Shown here piece by piece: positions 25,319-35,429 of a DNA stretch of 64,000 nucleotides. The position numbers were made by a program, and so were the translations under genes. The stretch covers positions 7,093,501 to 7,157,500 of the forward strand of contig NZ_CP061378.1 of the NCBI RefSeq assembly GCF_015624485.1, written 5' to 3'. Source of the DNA: Bradyrhizobium genosp. L. Lineage in GTDB: Bacteria; Pseudomonadota; Alphaproteobacteria; Rhizobiales; Xanthobacteraceae. Each line of letters starts with the position of its first letter. The first letter of the stretch is position 1. Below the pieces are notes generated by a model. That model was not told the origin of the DNA, ran no database searches, and was given only the letters and a program-made list of their open reading frames with translations.

Positions 25319-25370
25319 CCCGTGGTGATTTGAGCCGGCCGGCTTGCAGCCACGTTAAATAAGTCGCTAA
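25319..25370 (+). ncRNA. SAM-II riboswitch aptamer (metA-type motif)
   Basis: The run CCCGTGGTGATTTGAGCCGG, followed by CCGGCTTGCAGCCACGTTAA and AAGTCGCTAAA, matches the SAM-II consensus. P1 forms from CGTGG/CCACG, and the pseudoknot pairs GATTT (25327-25331) with AAGTC (25361-25365). SAM-II aptamers occur before metA, metX, metZ and related genes of alphaproteobacteria and lower expression when S-adenosylmethionine is plentiful. It sits 100 bases upstream of metZ. Confidence 0.93.
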
Positions 25371-25428
25371 ACAGGCCGGGGACAGTGTGATCCCGGCCTG
25401 TGGAGAATGTCTCCAGGCCGGTTTTTTT
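25371..25428 (+). terminator. Attenuator with two competing hairpins in the metZ leader
   Basis: Hairpin A pairs ACAGGCCGGG (25371-25380) with CCCGGCCTGT (25392-25401). Hairpin B pairs CCGGCC-TG-TGGAG (25393-25405) with CTCCA-GGCCGG (25411-25421) and is followed by seven T residues (25422-25428), a standard intrinsic terminator. The strand 25393-25401 is shared, so A and B exclude one another: A would act as antiterminator. This is the probable expression platform of the SAM-II riboswitch. Confidence 0.78.
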
Positions 25429-25469
25429 GTGGCCGTTTTCCCGAGGAAGACGGTCGCGTTGGAGGTCAC

Positions 25470-26660
25470 ATGTCTGAGTCTGAAGTTTCCCGCTACCGTC
25501 CCGAAACCCGCCTGGTCCATGGCGGGACGCTGCGCTCGCAATTCGGCGAGACCTCGGAGGGGCTGTTCCTTACCCAGGGCTACGTCTACGACAGCGCCGA
25601 GCAGTGCGAGGCGCGCTTCAAGGGCCAGGATCCCGGCTTCATCTATTCGCGCTATTCCAACCCGACCATTGCGATGTTCGAGCGCCGCATGATCGAGCTC
25701 GAGGGCGCCGAGGCGGCGCGCTCGACCGCGACCGGCATGGCTGCGGTGACGACCGCGATCCTCGCGCCGCTGAAGGCCGGCGACCACGTGGTGGCGTCGA
25801 AGGCGCTGTTCGGTTCGTGCCTTTACGTGGTGCAGGACCTGCTGCCGCGCTACGGCATCGAGACCACGCTGGTCGACGGCCTCGATCTCGACCAGTGGCA
25901 GCGCGCGTTGCGGCCGAACACAAAAACCTTCTTCCTGGAGAGCCCGACCAATCCGACGCTCGACGTGCTCGATATATCAGCGATCGCCAAGATCGCGCAC
26001 TCGGGCGGTGCCCGGCTGATCGTCGACAACGTGTTCGCAACGCCGATCTGGCAGAGCCCGTTGTCGCTCGGCGCCGACGTCGTGGTCTATTCCGCGACCA
26101 AGCATATCGACGGCCAGGGCCGCTGCCTCGGCGGCGTCATCCTGTCGTCGGAAGCCTTCATCGCCGAGCACATCCATAATTTCATGCGCCAGACCGGCCC
26201 GTCGCTGTCGCCGTTCAATGCCTGGGTGCTGCTGAAGGGGCTCGAGACGCTCGGCGTCCGCGTCCGCGCGCAGACCGAGAGCGCGGCGAAGATCGCCGAC
26301 GTGCTGGCGAGCCATCCGAAGGTCTCGCGGCTGGTCTATCCGGGCCGCGCCGACCATCCGCAGGCCGCGACGGTGAAGAAGCAGATGGGCGCAGGCTCGA
26401 CGCTGGTCGGCTTCGAGGTGAAGGACGGCAAGGCCGGCGCCTTCCGCTGCCTCAACGCGCTGAAGATCGCCCGCATCTCCAACAATCTCGGCGACTCCAA
26501 GAGCCTGGTGACCCACCCCGCGACCACGACGCATCAGCGCCTGGCGCCGGAGGCCCGCGCCGAGCTCGGCATCAGCGAAGGCTTTATCCGCTTCTCGGCA
26601 GGCCTCGAGCATCCCGACGACCTGATCGAGGATCTCGCGCAGGCGCTGGAGAAGGTGTGA
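25470..26660 (+). CDS. metZ: O-succinylhomoserine sulfhydrylase
   Basis: A 396-residue Cys/Met-metabolism PLP enzyme. YSRYSNPTIAMFERRMIELE, STATGMAAVTTAILA, and SATKHIDGQGRCLGG with the PLP-binding Lys211 are diagnostic, and the overall pattern fits MetZ rather than MetB. It makes homocysteine from O-succinylhomoserine and sulfide, the direct-sulfhydrylation step of methionine synthesis in the cytosol. GGAGG lies just upstream of the ATG at 25470. Expression should be controlled by the SAM-II riboswitch and attenuator in its leader. The convergent beta-oxidation operon ends 117 bases beyond its stop. Confidence 0.93.
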   Translation: MSESEVSRYRPETRLVHGGTLRSQFGETSEGLFLTQGYVYDSAEQCEARFKGQDPGFIYSRYSNPTIAMFERRMIELEGAEAARSTATGMAAVTTAILAPLKAGDHVVASKALFGSCLYVVQDLLPRYGIETTLVDGLDLDQWQRALRPNTKTFFLESPTNPTLDVLDISAIAKIAHSGGARLIVDNVFATPIWQSPLSLGADVVVYSATKHIDGQGRCLGGVILSSEAFIAEHIHNFMRQTGPSLSPFNAWVLLKGLETLGVRVRAQTESAAKIADVLASHPKVSRLVYPGRADHPQAATVKKQMGAGSTLVGFEVKDGKAGAFRCLNALKIARISNNLGDSKSLVTHPATTTHQRLAPEARAELGISEGFIRFSAGLEHPDDLIEDLAQALEKV

Positions 26661-26671
26661 GCTTTCTGCGC

Positions 26672-26756
26672 CGTCATGGCCGGGCCTGGCCCGGACATCC
26701 ACGTCTTGCTTGCAGAGACGAAGACGTGGATGCCCGGCTCAAGGCCGGGCATGACG
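26672..26756. repeat. Dispersed palindromic element (CGTCATGGCCGGG type)
   Basis: CGTCATGGCCGGGCCTGGCC at the left and GGCCGGGCATGACG at the right, with an inner CATCCACGTCTT/AAGACGTGGATG stem. It fills the gap between convergent metZ and the SDR gene and may act as a two-way terminator. Confidence 0.8.
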
Positions 26757-26777
26757 AGGTTGTGGAGCGACTGAGCG

Positions 26778-27551
26778 TTAAGTCGCCGCCGTGGTCACAC
26801 CACCGTCGATCACGATGGTCTGGCCGGTCATGAAGGTCGAGGCGTCGGAGGCAAGATACGCCACCGCGCCGGCGATCTCGTCGGGTTCGCCGATGCGGCG
26901 CAGCGGCGTGGATGCCGTGCGGCGCTTCAGATTGTCCGGATCCTCCCACAGCGCGCGGGCGAAATCGGTCTTCACCAGTCCCGGCGCCACGCAATTGACG
27001 CGCACGCCCTTCGGGCCCCATTCGCCGGCGAGGCTGCGGCACAGCGCAAAATCGGCCGCCTTCGAGATGCCGTAGGCGCCGATCACCGTCGAGCCGCGCA
27101 AGCCGCCGATCGAGGAGATGATCACCACCGAGCCCTTGCCGCGCTCCGCCATCTGCGGGATCGCGAGCGCGCTGAGCCAGATGTTGCTCTTGACGTTGGA
27201 GCCCATGATCTTGTCGAAGGCCTCATCGGTGATGTCGAGCAGCGGGCCGTAATAGGGATTGACCGCCGCGTTGCAGACCAGGGTGTCGATCCTGCCGTAG
27301 TGCTTGATCGTGCCCGAGATCAGCGCCTCGACCTCGGCACGGCGCGCGATGTTGCAGGGGATCACGAGCGCATCACCGCCCGCCTTCTTGATGCCGTCTG
27401 CGACTTCGTTACAGGCGTCCGCCTTGCGCGAGGAGATCACGACCTTGGCGCCGAGCTTGGCCAGCAGCTCGGCCGAGGCGCGACCGATGCCGCGGCTCGA
27501 TCCGGTGACGACCGCGACGGTGCCAGTGAGATCGAACGGGGTGTTTTTCAT
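26778..27551 (-). CDS. SDR-family oxidoreductase in the dicarboxylate/fatty-acid operon
   Basis: A 257-residue classical short-chain dehydrogenase: cofactor loop TGSSRGIG (16-23), NAA motif near residue 94, and the catalytic triad S147, Y160, K164. It could act as 3-hydroxyacyl-CoA dehydrogenase or a related alcohol dehydrogenase; specificity is not readable. GGGAGG precedes the ATG. It is the last gene of the minus-strand pim-like operon, in the place where Rhodopseudomonas palustris carries pimE, a different family (enoyl-CoA hydratase). A palindromic element separates it from pimD. Confidence 0.86.
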   Translation of the reverse strand: MKNTPFDLTGTVAVVTGSSRGIGRASAELLAKLGAKVVISSRKADACNEVADGIKKAGGDALVIPCNIARRAEVEALISGTIKHYGRIDTLVCNAAVNPYYGPLLDITDEAFDKIMGSNVKSNIWLSALAIPQMAERGKGSVVIISSIGGLRGSTVIGAYGISKAADFALCRSLAGEWGPKGVRVNCVAPGLVKTDFARALWEDPDNLKRRTASTPLRRIGEPDEIAGAVAYLASDASTFMTGQTIVIDGGVTTAAT

Positions 27552-27573
27552 TGTTGTTTCCTCCCTCGCGAAC

Positions 27574-27680
27574 CGTCATTCCGGGGCGCGACGCAGTCGC
27601 GAGCCCGGAATCCATCAGGCCGCATTGTTTGTGGTGAAATGGATTCCGGGCTCGCCGCTTCGCGGCGCCCCGGAATGACG
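27574..27680. repeat. Dispersed palindromic element (CGTCATTCCGGGG type)
   Basis: CGTCATTCCGGGGCGCGACG on the left and GCGCCCCGGAATGACG on the right, with inner GAGCCCGGAATCCAT/ATGGATTCCGGGCTC arms. A near-identical element lies at 45788-45888. Here it sits inside an operon, between pimD and the SDR gene. Confidence 0.85.
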
Positions 27681-27682
27681 AG

Positions 27683-28828
27683 TTACGCCAACAACCCGCC
27701 GCCCTCGCTGACGCGGCGGAGGTGGTAATCGGTGTCGCCGAGCGTGTTCTCGATCATGGTCAGCCGCTTGAAGTAATGGCCGATCTTCGCCTCCATGGTC
27801 ATGCCGATGCCGCCATGAAGCTGGATCGATTGCTGGCCAACGAATTTCAGCGACTTGCCGACCTGCACCTTGGCCGCCGCCACCGCCGACGAACGCTCCT
27901 TGGCATCGTCGAAGTCCGACGCCATGGTCGCGAACATCGACATGCTGCGGGCCTGCTCCAGCGCCACGAACATGTCGGCGGCGCGATGCTGCAGGCTCTG
28001 GAACGAACCGATCGCGACGCCGAACTGCTTGCGGGTCTTGATGTACTCGACGGTCTCCTTCAGCGACTCGTCCATCGCGCCGACCGCTTCGGCGCACAGC
28101 GCGATGCGAGCTTCATCCGCCACGCGCTCGATCAGCGGCAGCGCGTTCTCGCCATCGCCGATCGCAGCGTCCGCGCCGACCTCGACATTGGTGAAGGTGA
28201 TGTCGGCCGCGTGCAGGCCGTCCTGGGTCGGATAGCCCTTCCTGGTGACGCCCTTGGCGTCGGCCGGCACGAGGAACACGCCGATGCCGCTCTTGTCGCG
28301 CTGGCCGCCTTTGGTGCGCGCGGTCACGATCAGCATGTCGGCATTTTCGCCATTGAGCACGACGAATTTCTCACCGTCGATCACCCAGCCGTCGCCCTTC
28401 TTCTTGGCCGTGGTGACGACGTCGAAGAGATCGTAGCGCGAGTTCTTCTCGAGCTGCGCAAAGCCGAAGGTCGCGCTGCCGTCGATGATGCCGGGGATGT
28501 ATTTTTGCTTCTGCTCGGCCGAGCCGCCGTGACGCAGGAAGCTGCCGGCGATCACGACGGTGGCGAGATAAGGCTCGACCACCAGCGCCTTGCCGAGCGC
28601 CTCCATCACGATCATGGTCTCGACCGCGCCGGCGCCGAAGCCGCCGTCGGTTTCCGCAAAGGGCAGACCGAGCAGGCCCTGCTCGGCAAGCTTGCCCCAG
28701 ACGGCTTTGCTCCAGCCGCCCTTCTCCTTCATGTACTTCTTGCGCGCATCGAAGTCGTAGGCGTCGGTGAGAAGCCCGTCGATGCTTTCCTTGAGAAGCC
28801 GCTGCTCCTCGGACAGATCAAAATCCAT
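27683..28828 (-). CDS. pimD: Acyl-CoA dehydrogenase, pimeloyl-CoA dehydrogenase small-subunit type
   Basis: A 381-residue acyl-CoA dehydrogenase: MDFDLSEEQRLLKESIDGLL at the N-terminus, GSATFGFAQLEKNSRYDLFD in the FAD/substrate domain, and a C-terminal helical domain with QLHGGIGMTMEAKIGHYFKR. Length and order relative to the next ACAD gene match PimD of the pimFABCDE operon, described as the small subunit of a two-subunit pimeloyl-CoA dehydrogenase. The enzyme would introduce the 2,3-double bond in dicarboxyl-CoA or fatty acyl-CoA. GGAGAG precedes the ATG. The symbol rests on synteny and length. Confidence 0.82.
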   Translation of the reverse strand: MDFDLSEEQRLLKESIDGLLTDAYDFDARKKYMKEKGGWSKAVWGKLAEQGLLGLPFAETDGGFGAGAVETMIVMEALGKALVVEPYLATVVIAGSFLRHGGSAEQKQKYIPGIIDGSATFGFAQLEKNSRYDLFDVVTTAKKKGDGWVIDGEKFVVLNGENADMLIVTARTKGGQRDKSGIGVFLVPADAKGVTRKGYPTQDGLHAADITFTNVEVGADAAIGDGENALPLIERVADEARIALCAEAVGAMDESLKETVEYIKTRKQFGVAIGSFQSLQHRAADMFVALEQARSMSMFATMASDFDDAKERSSAVAAAKVQVGKSLKFVGQQSIQLHGGIGMTMEAKIGHYFKRLTMIENTLGDTDYHLRRVSEGGGLLA

Positions 28829-28875
28829 TGTACCTTCTCTCCAAAATCACGCGGGCGTCTGCCCTGATCTCCACT

Positions 28876-28974
28876 CGTCATCCCCGCGAATGCGGGGATC
28901 CAGTACGCCGCGGCCAACGTCGTCAACTACGAACTTCCCGGCGTACTGGGTCCCCCGCATGCGCGGGGGACGAC
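28876..28974. repeat. Dispersed palindromic element (CGTCATCCCCGCGAATGCGGGG type)
   Basis: TCATCCCCGCGAATGCGGGG followed by ATCCAGTACGCCG is mirrored by CGGCGTACTGGGT followed by CCCCCGCATGCGCGGGGGAC. It occupies the gap between pimC and pimD within the operon. Confidence 0.8.
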
Positions 28975-28988
28975 AGTTGAATGTGCGG

Positions 28989-30179
28989 TTACAGCCCGAG
29001 CACCGCCTTGCTGATGATGTTGCGCTGGATCTCGTTGGAGCCGCCGTAGATCGAGACCTTGCGGTTGTTGAAGTAGCTCGGCGCGATCTGCGCGGTCCAA
29101 TCCATGCTCTCGTTCGAGCCGGCATCGCCATGCTCGTCATAGGGTGCGGCGAACGGGCCGATGATCTCCATCAGCAGCTCGGTCGTGGTCTGCTGGATCT
29201 CCGAGCCCTTGATCTTGAGCACCGAGGATGCCGGATTGGGCTTGCCCTTGCCGTGCTTGCCCTCGTCGGCGACGACACGCAGTTGCGTCAGTTCGAGCGC
29301 CTTGAGCTCGATCTCGCATGCGGTGAGCTTCTCGCGGAACGCGGGGTCCTCGATGACAGGACGGCCGCCGGACTCGACCTTGGAGGCCAGCGCACGGATG
29401 CGGCGCAGCCGCTCCTTGGAGACGCCGACCCGGGCGATGCCGGTGCGCTCATTGCCGAGCAGGAATTTGGCGTAGTCCCAACCCTTGTTCTCTTCGCCGA
29501 TCAGGTTCTCGTAGGGCACCTCGACGTCGTCGAAGAACACTTCGTTGACCTCGTGGCCGCCGTCGATGGTCTGGATCGGGCGCACGGTGACGCCCTTCGA
29601 CTTCATCGAGAACACGATGAAGGAGATGCCCATCTGCTTCTTCGCATTGTTGTCGGTGCGGCACAGGCAGAAGATCATGTCGGCATGCTGGGCGAGCGTG
29701 GTCCAGGTCTTCTGGCCGTTGATGATCCACTTGTCGCCGCGGCGCTCGGCCTTGGTCTTCAGCGAGGCGAGGTCCGATCCCGAGCCCGGCTCCGAAAAGC
29801 CCTGGCACCACCAGTCGTCGACACTGGCGATGCGCGGCAAATATTCCTTCTTCTGCTTCTCGTTGCCGAAGGTGTAGATGACCGGGCCGACCATGCTGAC
29901 GCCGAAGGCGAGCGGCTGCGGCGCCGGATAGGACTGCAGTTCCTCGTTGAAGATGTAGTGCTGCACGGTGGTCCAGCCGGTGCCGCCATATTCCTTCGGC
30001 CAGTGGGTGACGCCCCAGCCCTTCTTGTTGAGGATGCGCCACCAGGTGACCATCTCGTCCTTCGACAGATGGCGGCCTTCCTGCAGCTTACGCCGCGTCT
30101 CCGGCGGAACGTTGTTCTTGAAGAACTCCCGTACTTCCTCGCGAAACGCGATCTCTTCCTTGGTGAAAGCGAGATCCAT
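28989..30179 (-). CDS. pimC: Acyl-CoA dehydrogenase, pimeloyl-CoA dehydrogenase large-subunit type
   Basis: A 396-residue ACAD with MDLAFTKEEIAFREEVREFF, HWPKEYGGTGWTTVQHYIFN, CQGFSEPGSGSDLASLKTKA and the C-terminal IYGGSNEIQRNIISKAVLGL. Length and position agree with PimC, the large subunit of pimeloyl-CoA dehydrogenase. At the place of the catalytic Glu in MCAD-type enzymes (YEGT) this protein reads YGGS, so the base must come from another residue or the partner subunit. A strong AGGAGG site precedes the ATG. It lies between pimA and pimD, each gap holding a palindromic element. Confidence 0.84.
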   Translation of the reverse strand: MDLAFTKEEIAFREEVREFFKNNVPPETRRKLQEGRHLSKDEMVTWWRILNKKGWGVTHWPKEYGGTGWTTVQHYIFNEELQSYPAPQPLAFGVSMVGPVIYTFGNEKQKKEYLPRIASVDDWWCQGFSEPGSGSDLASLKTKAERRGDKWIINGQKTWTTLAQHADMIFCLCRTDNNAKKQMGISFIVFSMKSKGVTVRPIQTIDGGHEVNEVFFDDVEVPYENLIGEENKGWDYAKFLLGNERTGIARVGVSKERLRRIRALASKVESGGRPVIEDPAFREKLTACEIELKALELTQLRVVADEGKHGKGKPNPASSVLKIKGSEIQQTTTELLMEIIGPFAAPYDEHGDAGSNESMDWTAQIAPSYFNNRKVSIYGGSNEIQRNIISKAVLGL

Positions 30180-30220
30180 CGGATCCTCCTTTTACAGTTC
30201 AACGCCTCATCATTCTCGAT

Positions 30221-30338
30221 GTCGTCCTGGCGAAAGCCAGGACCCATAACCACCGGCCCCGCGTTCGACAAAGCCGGCTGCCGCTTGTGCCTCTTACCTA
30301 GGCCGCGGCGTATGGTCCTGGCTTTCGCCAGGACGACG
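30221..30338. repeat. Dispersed palindromic element (GTCGTCCTGGCGAAAGCCAGGAC type)
   Basis: GTCGTCCTGGCGAAAGCCAG continuing GACCCATA is mirrored by TATGGTCC plus TGGCTTTCGCCAGGACGAC. It is a sequence variant of the GTCGTCCCGGC family (compensating changes in both arms) and fills the pimA-pimC gap. Confidence 0.83.
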
Positions 30339-30361
30339 GATTCATTGCACCATGTCGCCAC

Positions 30362-32038
30362 TCACGAACGCACCTGTTGCAGTTTGGGTTGAGCCGCATT
30401 CGGCTGCTGCTGGCGCAGTTCGTGGCGCGACAGTTTGCCGACCGGCGTCCGCGGCAGCTCGGCGACGAACTCGACCGCGGCGGGCAATTCATGCTTGCCG
30501 AGCTTGCCGGTCAGGAAGGCGCGCAGCTCGTCGACCGAGAACGGCGCCTGCCCTTCGCGCAGCTTGATGAAGGCTTTCGCCGCCTCGCCGCGGTAATCGT
30601 CGGGAATCCCGATCACGATCACCTCCTGCACGGCGGGGTGGGTGTAGATCGCCTGCTCGATCATCTGCGGATAGACGTTGAAGCCGCCGGAGATGATCAT
30701 GTCCTTCTTGCGATCGACCAGATAGAAATAGCCGTCGGCGTCCATGTAGCCGATGTCGCCGGTCAGGAAGCGGTCGCCGACGAAGGCTTCTGCCGTTTCC
30801 TTCGGCCTGTTCCAGTAGCCCTTGGTCACGTTCGGGCCGCGGATGCGGATTTCGCCGACCTCGCCTGTCGGCATCACCTTGGTGGAATCCTCCAGCGACA
30901 CCACGTCCATCTCGATGCCGGGCAGCATCAGTCCGATCGAGCCAGGCTTCTCCGGCCCCTCTTTCGGATGACCGGTACCGGGAGAGCAGGTCTCGGTCAT
31001 GCCCCAGCCGCTCTTCAGCTTCATGCCGACGCGGCGCTCGAAGATATTTGCCACCTCGACCGGCAGCGGCGCGCCGCCGGAGCCGGCGACCACCAGCGAG
31101 GAAAGATCGCGTTTGTCGAGATCGGGCAATGCGGCGATCGCGATCCACATCGTCGGCACGCCGGGGAAGACGGTGGCGCGCTTGACCTCGATATCGCGCA
31201 TCACGGCCTCGACGTCGAAGCGCTGGTGCAGCGAGATCAGATGGCCGCGGCGGATCGTCGAGAGCAGCACCACGGTCAGCGCGTAGATGTGGAACAGCGG
31301 CAGCACGCAGATCACGCGCTCGACTGCATGGCGCTCGAGCCGCGACGGTTTGCCCCAGACGTCGTAGATCGAGACCGCCGCGGTGAGGTTGCCGTGGCTC
31401 AGCATCGCGCCCTTGGGCAGGCCCGTGGTGCCGCCGGTATATTGCAGCAGCGCGACGTCCTCGACGTCGACGGCCGGCCATTGCGTCGGCCTGGTCGCAC
31501 CAGCGATGAACTGCGGGCGGGTGATGATCCGGGGATCATCGGGTAGCGCCGCCTGTGGCGTACCGACCTTGCCCCAATGATCGTCCTCGCAAACGATCAG
31601 GCGATCGAGCAGGCCCTTGGCGAGGAATTTCAGCGCGGTCGGCAGCAGCGCCGACAGGTTGCTGGTGACCAGCACCCGCGCGCCGGAATCCGACAGCTTG
31701 TGCGACAGCGCAATCTCGCCGTCGAGCGGCGACAGATGCACGACGCGGGCGCCGGCCTTCAGCGCACCGAAGAAATTGATCGGATGATCCGGCGTGTTGC
31801 CGAGGAACAGCGCGATCGAGGTACCCTTGCCGTAGCCCGCGCGCATGAATGCGGCAGCAGCGGTTTCGACCAGGGTCTCGAGCTCGCTATAGCTGATCGG
31901 ACGGTCACGAAATTCGAGCACCGGCCGCGCGCCGTACTCGGCAGCGGCGGTCGACAGCAGGTCCGGCAGCGTGCCACGGGCAATCGCGTCGCTCCACTGC
32001 ACGCCATCAGGATAATATTGTTCGCCGGGATAGGTCAT
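30362..32038 (-). CDS. pimA: Dicarboxylate/long-chain fatty acid--CoA ligase
   Basis: A 558-residue adenylate-forming enzyme. The P-loop-like motif LLQYTGGTTGLPKGAMLSHG, the A5 region GWGMTETCSPGTGHP, the A7/A8 segment FLTGDIGYMDADGYFYLVDR followed by KKDMIISGG, and the A10 motif PRTPVGKLSRHELR with the catalytic Lys are all present. It would activate dicarboxylic acids (such as pimelate) or fatty acids to CoA thioesters with ATP, feeding the dehydrogenase encoded downstream. The order pimF-pimA matches R. palustris. The thiolase gene pimB expected next is missing. Substrate range inferred from synteny. Confidence 0.86.
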   Translation of the reverse strand: MTYPGEQYYPDGVQWSDAIARGTLPDLLSTAAAEYGARPVLEFRDRPISYSELETLVETAAAAFMRAGYGKGTSIALFLGNTPDHPINFFGALKAGARVVHLSPLDGEIALSHKLSDSGARVLVTSNLSALLPTALKFLAKGLLDRLIVCEDDHWGKVGTPQAALPDDPRIITRPQFIAGATRPTQWPAVDVEDVALLQYTGGTTGLPKGAMLSHGNLTAAVSIYDVWGKPSRLERHAVERVICVLPLFHIYALTVVLLSTIRRGHLISLHQRFDVEAVMRDIEVKRATVFPGVPTMWIAIAALPDLDKRDLSSLVVAGSGGAPLPVEVANIFERRVGMKLKSGWGMTETCSPGTGHPKEGPEKPGSIGLMLPGIEMDVVSLEDSTKVMPTGEVGEIRIRGPNVTKGYWNRPKETAEAFVGDRFLTGDIGYMDADGYFYLVDRKKDMIISGGFNVYPQMIEQAIYTHPAVQEVIVIGIPDDYRGEAAKAFIKLREGQAPFSVDELRAFLTGKLGKHELPAAVEFVAELPRTPVGKLSRHELRQQQPNAAQPKLQQVRS

Positions 32039-32077
32039 GAAGACTCTTGCATCTGTGAGGTGAGCCCGCTGCGTGGG

Positions 32078-32182
32078 CTCCCCTCCCCCTTGCGGGGAGG
32101 GGTTGGGGGAAGGGGTACCACTCGGGCAGTCCCGATGCGGCCACCCCTCTCCCTAACCCTCCCCCGCAAGGGGGGAGGGAAC
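32078..32182. repeat. Dispersed palindromic element (CTCCCCTCCCCCTTGCGGGG type)
   Basis: CTCCCCTCCCCCTTGCGGGG continuing AGGGGTTGGGGG is mirrored by CCCTAACCCTCCCCCGCAAG followed by GGGGGAGGG. A C/G-tract palindrome of another family than its neighbours; it fills the pimF-pimA gap. Confidence 0.8.
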
Positions 32183-32213
32183 CCTACGATCGAGCCCGTG
32201 GCCGGGAAGCCAA

Positions 32214-34310
<2,097 letters not shown>

Positions 34311-34400
34311 CGGGACTCTCCCTGGATGCTTGTTCTTGAACTTGTGTTGAGTAGCTGCGCGACTTGCGTCGAGCCGCTACGCTCGCGACCGCTTCATACT

Positions 34401-34419
34401 AATTTCGCACTGCGAAATT
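34401..34419. promoter_or_regulatory. Operator-like palindrome between pimF and the IclR gene
   Basis: AATTTCGC-ACT-GCGAAATT is a perfect 8+8 inverted repeat with a three-base centre. It resembles the TTTCGCA-type half sites bound by IclR-family regulators such as PcaU and PobR. It lies 91 bases upstream of the pimF start and 75 bases upstream of the proposed IclR start, a good position for control of both. A TTGACA hexamer follows at 34432-34437 but no clear -10 partner. Confidence 0.62.
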
Positions 34420-34493
34420 GAATTCCGCATCTTGACACGGAGGGTTATTTTGAAGCACGAGCCTTGTCAACGAGCATCACAAAGCGGCAGGGA

Positions 34494-35360
34494 ATGAAGC
34501 GTTCTGGCAAGAAAGCAGCGACCGATCGCAATTTCGTCGTCGCGCTTTCCCGCGGGCTCGATGTCCTGCGCGCCTTCCAGCCCAATGACGGGCTGCTCGG
34601 CAATCAGGAGATCGCCGCCCGCACCAGGCTGCCGAAGCCGACCATTTCCCGGCTGACCTATACGTTGACCAAGCTGGGATACCTTACACCCGTACCGAAA
34701 TTCGAGAAGTACCAGCTTGCGCCGTCGGCGATGGCGCTCGGTTATGCGGCGCTCGCCAATCTCGGCGTTCGGCATTTGTCCGAGCCCTATCGAGAAGAAG
34801 TGATGCGCGCGACCGGTGGTGCGGTCGCCGTCGGCGGCCGCGATCGCCACAGCATGATCTATTTCGGCCAGAGCCGGAACGGCCTGGCGCTCGGCGTGCA
34901 ACTCGACGTCGGCTCGCGGGTGCCGATCGCAACCACCGCGATGGGCCGTGCCTATATTTGGGCATTGCCGCCGGACGATCGAGCCGCTTTATTACGCGAG
35001 TTGCGCGATCACTATGGAAGCCGCTGGACCAAGATGCGCGACGGCATCGAGCGCTCCGGCGAGACGGTGGCGAAGTACGGCTTCACGATGTCCGCCGGCG
35101 ATTGGCAGGACGACGTCGCCGCCGTCGGCGTTGCATTGACGTTGAATGACGGAACCGGTCCTTACGCCTTCAATTGCGGCGCACCGGCATTCCGCTTCAC
35201 GGAAGACCGATTGCTGAACGACATTGGACCTCGCCTTGTCGCGATGGTAAGGAACATCGAACAGGCGCTCGGTGGGATGGCGCCGCAATTCAAAAAAGAA
35301 GACCGCAAGAAGTCCAGAGTAGGAGGGAAAGTTGCACGTTTGTCCGAGGGGATCAGATAG
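34494..35360 (+). CDS. IclR-family transcriptional regulator
   Basis: A 288-residue IclR protein. The winged helix comprises FVVALSRGLDVLRAFQPNDG, LLGNQEIAARTRLPKPTISR and LTYTLTKLGYL; the effector (GAF-like) domain runs from about residue 80 to 255 with VPIATTAMGRAYIWALP and a VGVALTLNDGTGPYAFNCG segment. The C-terminus is a basic tail. The start is uncertain: ATG 34494 gives MKRSGKK, while TTG 34464 would add ten residues. It is divergent from the pim-like operon, its probable target, and precedes the ABC transporter genes, which it may also control. Likely effectors are dicarboxylic or fatty acyl compounds. Confidence 0.87.
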   Translation: MKRSGKKAATDRNFVVALSRGLDVLRAFQPNDGLLGNQEIAARTRLPKPTISRLTYTLTKLGYLTPVPKFEKYQLAPSAMALGYAALANLGVRHLSEPYREEVMRATGGAVAVGGRDRHSMIYFGQSRNGLALGVQLDVGSRVPIATTAMGRAYIWALPPDDRAALLRELRDHYGSRWTKMRDGIERSGETVAKYGFTMSAGDWQDDVAAVGVALTLNDGTGPYAFNCGAPAFRFTEDRLLNDIGPRLVAMVRNIEQALGGMAPQFKKEDRKKSRVGGKVARLSEGIR

Positions 35361-35429
35361 CCTCCATCGCGACCCGCGAAGCACGTCGCAAGGTCGCTCG
35401 CACCGCTCGAAGACGGCGGGCGAGACGAG

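Noticed and set aside
28767..30392. A 541-codon plus-strand frame opposite pimC.
   Set aside because: Shadow of the acyl-CoA dehydrogenase gene; it also runs through two palindromic repeats.
26672..32182. The series of inverted repeats was considered as a CRISPR or integron-like array.
   Set aside because: Spacing equals gene lengths, the repeats belong to different families, and the intervals are complete enzyme genes.
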